The notes beneath the pieces are model-generated. The model did not search any database, was not told the origin of the DNA, and saw only the letters and a program-made list of their open reading frames with translations. From CAYJVB01 sp964373575 (GTDB taxonomy: Archaea; Aenigmatarchaeota; Aenigmatarchaeia; CG10238-14): DNA of 9,640 nt. A program made the translations under genes and the position numbers. Numbering within the stretch: position 1 is the stretch's first letter; the number at the start of each line of letters is the position of its first letter. Positions 1 to 5,828 of the stretch are shown one piece after another. The stretch lies in the NCBI GenBank assembly GCA_964373575.1, contig CAYJVB010000030.1, forward strand, positions 1-9,640, in the 5' to 3' direction.

Positions 1-528
1 AGTACAGACAGTATCTCACAGACTTGGTTCTTTAACCCAGCTGTGTTGATCGACTTAAGTACAAACAATGGTGCATCAGCAATAACATATGAAACAGGAC
101 TACCGGGACAAACTGTTATGTCCACAAACAAATTGGTCATAACAAACTTAGCTGATGGCGGTGTCCATTTGTATCCATTCATTGGTGCAAGTGATTTAAC
201 AGACCCAACCCATTCAGCTGTAAAATGTCCAGAGAGTAATGTCCTAGAAACAGATGGTAACGACCCATACGAAGGTATGGAATATAGATGTAAGATCGGA
301 TCATCCGAGGATGATAACTGGAACAACATTGACAACAAAGATAACTCACAAAGTTGTGATACTTCAAGTTGTCTAGGTTTGGATCAATTGTTACCATCAT
401 TTAATGATTGGGATAACGATCTACCACCATTAGGAACAGCAGAATGTCAATTCAGACTGACATACCCAGTGCCATGCATAGGTAGCTTCACAGAAGGAGT
501 TATCTACGTTGCAGTAAGAGCTATATAA
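1..528 (+). CDS. Secreted Cys-containing surface-type protein, 3' end only (5' truncated by window edge)
   Basis: The frame is open from base 1 to the TAA at 526-528, so this is the last 175 residues of a longer protein; the GTG at 43 is internal and should not be taken as a start. The fragment begins STDSISQTWFFNPAV and ends in a hydrophobic beta strand (GVIYVAVRAI). It is rich in Asn, Asp, Ser and Thr, has little Lys or Arg, and carries six Cys (KCP, YRC, SCDTSSC, AEC, VPC), consistent with disulphide bonds in an extracytoplasmic beta-sandwich domain. The pattern 'S-x-T-W-F-x-N-P ... PG ... STN' resembles secreted proteins I associate with uncultured DPANN-type archaea, but I cannot name a family. 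No membrane helix lies in the visible part. It is separated from the next gene by a terminator, so it probably belongs to another transcript. A structural surface or appendage protein is possible; this is inference. Confidence 0.8.
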   Translation, partial: STDSISQTWFFNPAVLIDLSTNNGASAITYETGLPGQTVMSTNKLVITNLADGGVHLYPFIGASDLTDPTHSAVKCPESNVLETDGNDPYEGMEYRCKIGSSEDDNWNNIDNKDNSQSCDTSSCLGLDQLLPSFNDWDNDLPPLGTAECQFRLTYPVPCIGSFTEGVIYVAVRAI

Positions 529-540
529 GGCTGTTACAAC

Positions 541-580
541 AAGGCTGATTTTTTGCCTTCTTTTTTCTTTTCTTTTTTTT
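541..580 (+). terminator. Hairpin plus T-tract transcription terminator
   Basis: AAGGC (541-545) pairs with GCCTT (555-559) across a 9-base T-rich loop. It is followed by runs of T (561-566, 568-571, 573-580) broken only by single C residues. Archaeal termination needs mainly the T-tract, so the signal is credible even though the stem is only 5 bp. It starts 12 bases after the stop codon of the partial gene ending at 528 and separates that gene from the one starting at 623. Confidence 0.7.
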
Positions 581-622
581 ACAAAATCCTTGCTCGTTTT
601 TATTAAGGAAGAGTGAAGAACA

Positions 623-2986
623 ATGAAAAAAACAATCTTATTTGCCTCAGTAATTTTCATTTTCCTAATACCAATTGGTCTTGCTTGTACTACTCCTCTA
701 GTTTTAAATCAGTATGGAGTACCAGTTAACATCTTCGGTGGTTTGCTTCCCATCAACGCTTCCAAATATCCTTCCAATCAAAAACTAATTCCCTACAACT
801 TAACTGTTAACAACACAAACAAGAATGATGCAATTACAGTAAGGTTCATACCAAACAGTGGCTTAATCAACTATGTCTTTGAAGCTGAAGTCACGGTTCA
901 ACCGAAATCAAAAATGAATGTCAGCTTGTTCGTTTATATCGATGGGCCAGATAAGGCTGGAACAATGACTGTGAGTGGAACTTGCGGAAGCATAACTTTA
1001 CCTGACGGTGTAATAACAGTCGATATTGATGGACGAGGAAATAATGGGCCACAATCCTGTGGAAGCACAAAATATTCATGCGGTCTATTCCCCGATTGTC
1101 AAGATCTCTCTCAACAAGAAAGTTGTTACAATGGCTATTACCGAACTTATTCTTGTGTCACCAATTCGCCAAAATATACCGAACGCTGTACAACATTCTG
1201 CTGCCAACAATACGGTGGTGTAGAAGCATCATGTCAAAGTATTAGCGGTGTTACAACATGCATTACACCAAAAACATGTCAAGACGAATGTTCATTCACA
1301 GGCAACACATGCTCTAATAGCAATGTCTACTCTTGCGTCTTACAGCAAGACGGCTGTTACGATCTAGTTTTAGCCGATACATGTTCATCATCTGAAATTT
1401 GTTATGTAGGCAGCTGCGTAGACCAATCATCATTCATTGGCAAAATAGCCTATCTATGCGCAAGCGACAGCTGCAATGATAACATAGAACAAGATATGAT
1501 AAATCTGTTAAAATCCCAGCACTGGCTTGTGAATGCTAAAGCCTATAACAAGTGGACTAATGCAGAACTAGACAACTACAATTTGATGGTTTGCTCTGAT
1601 CAAAGCGCTGCATGTAAATCTGATGTCGGTAGTGTAATATATAATGAATTCAAGCAGCAAGGCCGACCATTCGTTGAAATAACCGACTACACAAATAGCC
1701 ATCAGGCTTACCGCTTCGGTTTCGCAAAAGCAACCCTATCATCTTTCTATTCAGGCAACAGTTTCTTGAAAACAACAGAAGATGTTATAACTAAGCCTTA
1801 TGGAACTATAACACAAATCTTCACCTCCAGCAAAAAATTTGTAGTGGTTCCCGATTATCAGTTGCTATCACCAACAAAAGATTTAGGTGACGTCTCTCCA
1901 GGTAGCGGCAAATCAACATTATTCAAAGTAAAAGAAACCGGCAGCCAAGGAAGATATGTCTACATCGGTTGGTTCTATCAAGGCAAGCCAAGCGAATTAA
2001 CATCTAATGGCTTACAGTTGTTCAACAGAACTATCGTCTGGGCATCATGTGGTGACAGTTGTTTAGAAAGTCCCAGCACAAACAAACCGCCAACTGCCAT
2101 ATTAACTGCAAATCCATACCCACTTGCTTATGAAGGCCAGAATGTTACCTTCGATGCATCATTATCATTCGATCCAAACAACGATCCATTATTATTTTCA
2201 TGGAATTTAGGTGACGGCGTGCAAATAACAGCATTCACTTCAACATCAAAAGTTTCTCACGTTTATTCAACAAAAGGAGATTACAACATAACAGTTTATG
2301 TGACCGATGGCGAATTCACAGTCTCCGATACTAAAACAATTTCAGTCCTTCCAACAATAAAACAGAAAGTTGCATTGCTATGTGAAAAAGACTGCAGCAA
2401 ATCAAGTGAGTCATTGATAAAAACATGGCTTCAGAGCAAAGGCTACACTGTTACTGCTAAAAACAAAGAGAAATGGACTGATATGGAATTGAACGGCTAT
2501 GACTTCATGGTCTGTGCATCTTCAGGCGGCTGCAATGTTCCAACAACAAGTGCTGCTTATAAAAAACATACAACAGGAAAGATGGGATTCTTAGAAATTC
2601 CTGACTATCTATACCTTCTTGGCGCCAGCAAATTTGGATATGTCTCCTGGCAGGGAGGCTATAGCGAACCAACCAAATCTCTAACAAAAGTTGGGACACA
2701 TCAAATAACATCTCCATTTACAAATCCGATAACAATATACAGCACACCACAGAGTGTTGCAGGCACATTTACTTACCGGTTATCATCATCAGCTACAAGT
2801 CTAACAAGTCTACCAAAAGATGGATCAACTGGAATGTTCAAAGCCGATGCAAGCGGCGACAGGGGTAGGTACGCATATGTCGGTTGGATATACAAATCTT
2901 CGCCATTCATCTTGACATCTGACGGCGATCAGCTGCTGCTAAGAACAGTGAGATGGATTCAGTGTGGAAATGCTGATGTATGCTGA
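623..2986 (+). CDS. Large secreted multidomain surface protein: Ig-like, two Cys-rich modules, two ThuA-like domains, PKD
   Basis: This encodes 787 residues. A signal peptide (1-21, ending GLA) is followed by: an Ig-like domain (22-140, with C22 and C121 a likely disulphide); a 10-Cys module (C146, 153, 159, 168, 178, 189, 193, 194, 204, 213); a second module with 8 Cys (219-265); a ThuA/GATase-like alpha-beta domain (about 274-476); a PKD domain (489-575, with SFDPNNDP, WNLGDG and HVYSTKGDYNITVYVTD); and a second ThuA-like copy (about 581-781). There is no C-terminal membrane helix, so it is probably released or held by partners. No GATase nucleophile elbow is visible, so a binding role is likelier than catalysis. 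Seven or more N-x-S/T sequons suggest N-glycosylation. The ATG at 623 is chosen because the signal peptide begins there, with a weak GAGTGA element 6 bases upstream. Its first 215 residues are paralogous to the protein at 3243-5321. The biological function is unknown. Confidence 0.9.
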   Translation: MKKTILFASVIFIFLIPIGLACTTPLVLNQYGVPVNIFGGLLPINASKYPSNQKLIPYNLTVNNTNKNDAITVRFIPNSGLINYVFEAEVTVQPKSKMNVSLFVYIDGPDKAGTMTVSGTCGSITLPDGVITVDIDGRGNNGPQSCGSTKYSCGLFPDCQDLSQQESCYNGYYRTYSCVTNSPKYTERCTTFCCQQYGGVEASCQSISGVTTCITPKTCQDECSFTGNTCSNSNVYSCVLQQDGCYDLVLADTCSSSEICYVGSCVDQSSFIGKIAYLCASDSCNDNIEQDMINLLKSQHWLVNAKAYNKWTNAELDNYNLMVCSDQSAACKSDVGSVIYNEFKQQGRPFVEITDYTNSHQAYRFGFAKATLSSFYSGNSFLKTTEDVITKPYGTITQIFTSSKKFVVVPDYQLLSPTKDLGDVSPGSGKSTLFKVKETGSQGRYVYIGWFYQGKPSELTSNGLQLFNRTIVWASCGDSCLESPSTNKPPTAILTANPYPLAYEGQNVTFDASLSFDPNNDPLLFSWNLGDGVQITAFTSTSKVSHVYSTKGDYNITVYVTDGEFTVSDTKTISVLPTIKQKVALLCEKDCSKSSESLIKTWLQSKGYTVTAKNKEKWTDMELNGYDFMVCASSGGCNVPTTSAAYKKHTTGKMGFLEIPDYLYLLGASKFGYVSWQGGYSEPTKSLTKVGTHQITSPFTNPITIYSTPQSVAGTFTYRLSSSATSLTSLPKDGSTGMFKADASGDRGRYAYVGWIYKSSPFILTSDGDQLLLRTVRWIQCGNADVC
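1442..2965 (+). repeat. Intragenic duplication of a ThuA-like domain (1442-2050 and 2363-2965) around a PKD domain
   Basis: Residues about 274-476 and 581-781 of the 787-residue protein align along their length. Both show K-[IV]-A-x-L-C near the start, then W-T-[ND]-x-E-L-[DN]-x-Y-[ND]-[LF]-M-V-C, [FV][VL]E-I-x-D-Y, G-F or F-G-Y, an I-T-x-P turn, and R-Y-[VA]-Y-[IV]-G-W-[FI]-Y ending in R-T-[IV]-x-W. The resemblance is in protein; the DNA has diverged, so the duplication is old. A third, more distant copy lies in 5895-6521. Confidence 0.8.
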
Positions 2987-3135
2987 TTTATTATAGTATA
3001 AGACAAAAATAAGGTAACAAAGATTTTTCTGAAACGATCAAATATATAAAGATTTCTATTTATAAGTAGTAAAAATCTCAATTCATCTTCAATAGAAAAT
3101 TTCTTTCAATGAAGCAGTAATTTCTTTTATTTAAT

Positions 3136-3154
3136 CTAGAAAAGAATTTTCTAG
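3136..3154. promoter_or_regulatory. Perfect 8-bp inverted repeat, possible operator or terminator stem
   Basis: CTAGAAAA (3136-3143) is followed by GAA and then TTTTCTAG (3147-3154), a perfect 8-bp inverted repeat with a 3-base centre. It lies about 35 bases upstream of the presumed TATA box of the surface cluster. That position would suit a dimeric regulator. It could also be a weak terminator stem of the upstream transcript, or chance in AT-rich DNA. Confidence 0.35.
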
Positions 3155-3188
3155 CCTTTTATAACAAAAATAAGCATTTTCGCGTCAG

Positions 3189-3238
3189 ATATAAATCCTT
3201 AACTATCAAATAGTGATAATGGATTTCACGTTAGGTGA
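3189..3238 (+). promoter_or_regulatory. Probable promoter and ribosome binding site of the surface-protein cluster
   Basis: ATATAAAT at 3189-3196 is a reasonable archaeal TATA box. A start site about 26 bases downstream would give a leader of roughly 25 bases. AGGTGA at 3233-3238 is a strong archaeal Shine-Dalgarno sequence, 4 bases before the ATG at 3243. This RBS and the signal peptide beginning MKKL decide the start: 3243 rather than the GTG at 3213. The layout resembles that seen at ftsZ. Confidence 0.5.
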
Positions 3239-3242
3239 AAAA

Positions 3243-5321
3243 ATGAAAAAGTTAATTATCTCATTTTTAGTCTCGCTGTTTATCCTACCTATTGCATTAG
3301 CCTGCACTAACCCAGTTATATACAATGAATTCGGCGCGCCAATAAACATTTATGGTACTGGCATTCTAATAGTCAAATCATCCGATTTCCCTTCAGGTTC
3401 ATCTTGGGTAAAATACCCGTTAAATGTTAGCAACAGAAACAGCCAGAATCTTACAGTCAATTTCACTCCAGCATCCGAAATAGCTTTAGTTGTTAAACCT
3501 ACATCTGTCGCATTAGGTTCAAATGAGCAAAAAGTTGTAGACTTAGAAATTGATGTTAGAGTCGATAAAGCAGGACAGATCTATGTTACTGGTAAATGTG
3601 GAGATGGTTTGGTTTTTGGTGAAGGTGCAATTAATTTCGGTATCGACAGCACAAGCAATAACCCCCCTCCAAAGCAATGTAACAACAACATTCTATCATG
3701 CGGTATTTCTCCTGATTGCCAAGATCTAACAAAAATAGACAACAAATGCACAAACGGTTATCTTAGAGATTATTGGTGCTCTACCAATACCCCGCGATAT
3801 AAAGATACATGTTCAAACACTTGCTGCCGAGCATACCTAGGTTCAAGTGCTTCTTGCAAATTAGTGAATGGTGCTTCAAGATGTATCGGTCCAGAAGTTT
3901 CAATGACTTTAAATATTACTAATGGCGTCGTTCCAAAATCTTTAAACATTGTTATGTTCGAATCAGGAACACAAAACCAAATATTTTCCTCAGATGTAAC
4001 AGGAAGCGGAATATTGCGATCATCATTTCCAAACGTTGATCTAAAAGCCGATTATGGTAACTCCAACTTTGTTTTTACGCTAAGAAATCTTACATTCTCC
4101 AGCCTAGGAACAAATTCCAACTTGATAATTAACAACACAAATCCAACAATAGGAACATTGACAGTTTACAAGGCATTTTATGTTGAACTGCCCAACGGCA
4201 CATCATTTAAAAACATTTCGCTACAGATCAAAATTGACAACACAACTTACAAAGATGTCAATGCGTTAGCGATATACAGATGTGGAAATTACGATATTGC
4301 AAATCAAAAATGTAATGAAAGTTGGACAAAACAAACAACTAAAAATTCAAGCGGATATGCTACAGCTGAAGTTACAAGTTTCTCTGCATATTTATTTGGA
4401 GAACCTTCACAACAAACAACAACTACAACCACAACATTGCCTACAACAACTACAACCTCATCTTACGGCGGATCTAGTTCATCAAGCGGAGGCGGCTCTT
4501 CATCAAGTGGAAGTGGTGGTAGTGGAGGCAGTGGAGGCAGTTACATTCCACCAGTTATAACAACAACCACAACAACCTTACCAAAAGCGACAGGGTTCTA
4601 CAACTACCCATCAAAGCTCGAAATCAAATCAGGTTCATCCAGAACATTCACCGCCGAATTTTTCAATAATTATAAGCCTAGTTTGAAATCAGTGGCATTT
4701 AATGTAATTGGTGTAAATTCAACATGGCTTGCAATGGAACCATTATCTGTTGATGAGATGTTTCCAACAGACACAACTCAATTAACAATAACAATAACAG
4801 TTCCATCCGACGCAACAACAGGCTCTTATCCAGTAACACTTCAAGCAACAAGCCCATCAACACCAATAAGATATGAATCTAGTTTAGATTTAACATTAAC
4901 TCAACCCCCTGTTACAACAACAACCACAACAACCTTACCACCAAAAAAGCCATTGATACCAGTTGGTTTAATCGACTTAGGTGAGGCAGCATTGACAAAA
5001 GGATGGCCAATTATCTTAGCTGTAGGTGGTCTAGCAGTTTTAATAAGATTCTACCCAAGAAGCAAATCCCATGTTCCACGTTACAAACCCCAGTTAAAAG
5101 TGAAGGGTTCAAAAGGAACATTTTACAAAGTTGATGATGACTCTCCAGATTATGTAAGACTTGAAATGAAAGAACCAGAACCGGTAGTTCAGCAACCAAA
5201 AAAAATCGAGCAAGAAATTAAGGAAGAAAAGAAAGTAAATACAGCTATGGAAGAAACAAGAAAAAGAGTCATAGAAGAGATCAGAAGAAAAGCAATGAGA
5301 GAAGATAAAAGATATAGGTAA
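3243..5321 (+). CDS. Membrane-anchored surface protein with Cys-rich module, poly-Thr stalks, NEW3-like domain and coiled-coil tail
   Basis: This encodes 692 residues. The signal peptide (1-20, ending IALA) leads to an Ig-like domain (21-135, C21 and C119) and a 10-Cys module (C146, 153, 159, 169, 179, 190, 194, 195, 205, 214), both paralogous to the start of the 787-residue protein. A beta-rich region (217-388) ends in an EVTSFSAYLFGEP segment like the end of many archaeal surface beta domains. Next come a Thr stalk, a Gly/Ser linker and a second Thr stalk (392-447), a NEW3/Ig-like domain (about 450-553), a third Thr stalk (558-566), a membrane helix (about 587-602) and a charged cytoplasmic tail of about 88 residues whose end (about 655-690) is probably coiled coil. 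The start is set by AGGTGA 4 bases upstream. The next gene follows at once, suggesting an operon. It is probably a stalked envelope or adhesion subunit; function is inferred. Confidence 0.9.
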   Translation: MKKLIISFLVSLFILPIALACTNPVIYNEFGAPINIYGTGILIVKSSDFPSGSSWVKYPLNVSNRNSQNLTVNFTPASEIALVVKPTSVALGSNEQKVVDLEIDVRVDKAGQIYVTGKCGDGLVFGEGAINFGIDSTSNNPPPKQCNNNILSCGISPDCQDLTKIDNKCTNGYLRDYWCSTNTPRYKDTCSNTCCRAYLGSSASCKLVNGASRCIGPEVSMTLNITNGVVPKSLNIVMFESGTQNQIFSSDVTGSGILRSSFPNVDLKADYGNSNFVFTLRNLTFSSLGTNSNLIINNTNPTIGTLTVYKAFYVELPNGTSFKNISLQIKIDNTTYKDVNALAIYRCGNYDIANQKCNESWTKQTTKNSSGYATAEVTSFSAYLFGEPSQQTTTTTTTLPTTTTTSSYGGSSSSSGGGSSSSGSGGSGGSGGSYIPPVITTTTTTLPKATGFYNYPSKLEIKSGSSRTFTAEFFNNYKPSLKSVAFNVIGVNSTWLAMEPLSVDEMFPTDTTQLTITITVPSDATTGSYPVTLQATSPSTPIRYESSLDLTLTQPPVTTTTTTTLPPKKPLIPVGLIDLGEAALTKGWPIILAVGGLAVLIRFYPRSKSHVPRYKPQLKVKGSKGTFYKVDDDSPDYVRLEMKEPEPVVQQPKKIEQEIKEEKKVNTAMEETRKRVIEEIRRKAMREDKRYR
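4416..4583 (+). repeat. Low-complexity stalk: Thr7-LP, Thr5, Gly/Ser, Thr6-LP
   Basis: This encodes residues 392-447 of the 692-residue protein: seven Thr and LP, five Thr, a Gly/Ser stretch with repeated SSSSG and GGSGGS units, then six Thr and LP. The last 25 bases (4559-4583) are identical to 4916-4940 within the same gene. Thr-rich stalks are usually rigid, often O-glycosylated spacers; the Gly/Ser part would be flexible. The tract may vary in length between strains by slippage or recombination. Confidence 0.85.
4914..4940 (+). repeat. Third Thr7-LP stalk, containing an exact 25-base direct repeat
   Basis: This encodes seven Thr then LP (residues 558-566). Bases 4916-4940 are an exact copy of 4559-4583, including the ACA/ACC codon order and the TTACCA that encodes Leu-Pro. 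The two copies are 357 bases apart and bracket the NEW3-like domain. In-frame recombination between them would delete that domain and one stalk (119 codons). Confidence 0.85.
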
Positions 5322-5327
5322 ATGGCT

Positions 5328-5822
5328 ATGACCAAATTATTGGCATTATTTGCAGTTCTTGTATTCTCTTTGATTTTGCTACAGTCAGTTTTAGCCTATC
5401 AATATTACATTCGACCACCAAAAATGATACTCTACACCAACGTCACAAGAGCTGAACCAGGAACCTTCTCAGGATTCTTGGAAATCAGAAACTATAACAA
5501 CAAAACTATGAACGTAACATTCAATGTTTCAGACGAATTGAGAGACATAATAACAGTTCAATACCCATTTGTTGTTTTACAACCCAATGAAACAATGATA
5601 TGGAATTTCACTGGCGAGGTCTACAAAACAGGAAGATATCAGGGAAAGATTTCTCCCCTTTATGGTATTGACGGTTTCCAGTTAGTCAACCTCGACTCCA
5701 AAATTATAATAATAGCATCAGGTGAAGATGTGGTGAAATTTCCTGTCGTCCCACTGATTATCGGTTTAGTTAGTGTTGTTGTACTTATAGCTTTAGGCTT
5801 TCTATTAATAAGGAAAAAGTGA
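5328..5822 (+). CDS. Small type I membrane protein with one glycosylatable Ig-like domain
   Basis: This encodes 164 residues from the ATG at 5328. The in-frame ATG at 5322, directly after the upstream stop, gives 166. I prefer 5328 because AGGT (5316-5319) lies 8 bases before it but only 2 bases before 5322. A signal peptide (1-23, ending SVLA) is followed by a beta-rich Ig-like ectodomain (about 25-133), a membrane helix (about 139-161) and a minimal RKK cytoplasmic end. The ectodomain has six N-x-S/T sequons within about 56 residues, a dense glycosylation pattern. There is no Cys. It sits between the two membrane-anchored surface proteins with 6-base gaps or less, so it is very probably co-transcribed and may be a small partner subunit of the same complex. 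I do not recognise a named family. Confidence 0.87.
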   Translation: MTKLLALFAVLVFSLILLQSVLAYQYYIRPPKMILYTNVTRAEPGTFSGFLEIRNYNNKTMNVTFNVSDELRDIITVQYPFVVLQPNETMIWNFTGEVYKTGRYQGKISPLYGIDGFQLVNLDSKIIIIASGEDVVKFPVVPLIIGLVSVVVLIALGFLLIRKK

Positions 5823-5828
5823 TACGGC

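Larger units (their letters stand above)
2987..3242 (+). other. AT-rich intergenic region between the two large surface-protein genes
   Basis: These 256 bases hold no convincing gene. They follow the stop at 2984-2986 with only a weak T-run (3024-3028) as a possible terminator. They contain an 8-bp-arm palindrome (3136-3154), a smaller AGAAA/TTTCT palindrome at 3094-3104, several TATA-like words (for example around 3040-3050 and 3189-3196), and the SD for the next gene. A start of the downstream gene at the GTG at 3213 is possible but not preferred. Confidence 0.6.

Noticed and set aside
683..691. Lipobox-like LA/C at the end of the signal peptide (also in the 692-residue protein)
   Set aside because: A second conserved Cys about 98 residues later in both paralogues makes a disulphide the simpler reading. 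It is kept as an open question rather than called a lipoprotein.
4443..4460. LP followed by Thr as a sortase-type LPxTG signal
   Set aside because: The sequence is LPTTT, not LPxTG; it is internal and not followed by a membrane helix and basic tail.
4282..4560. 92-codon plus-strand ORF rich in Gln, Leu and Val inside the 692-residue gene
   Set aside because: It is a shifted-frame reading of the repetitive Thr/Gly/Ser stalk, with no RBS or independent signal.
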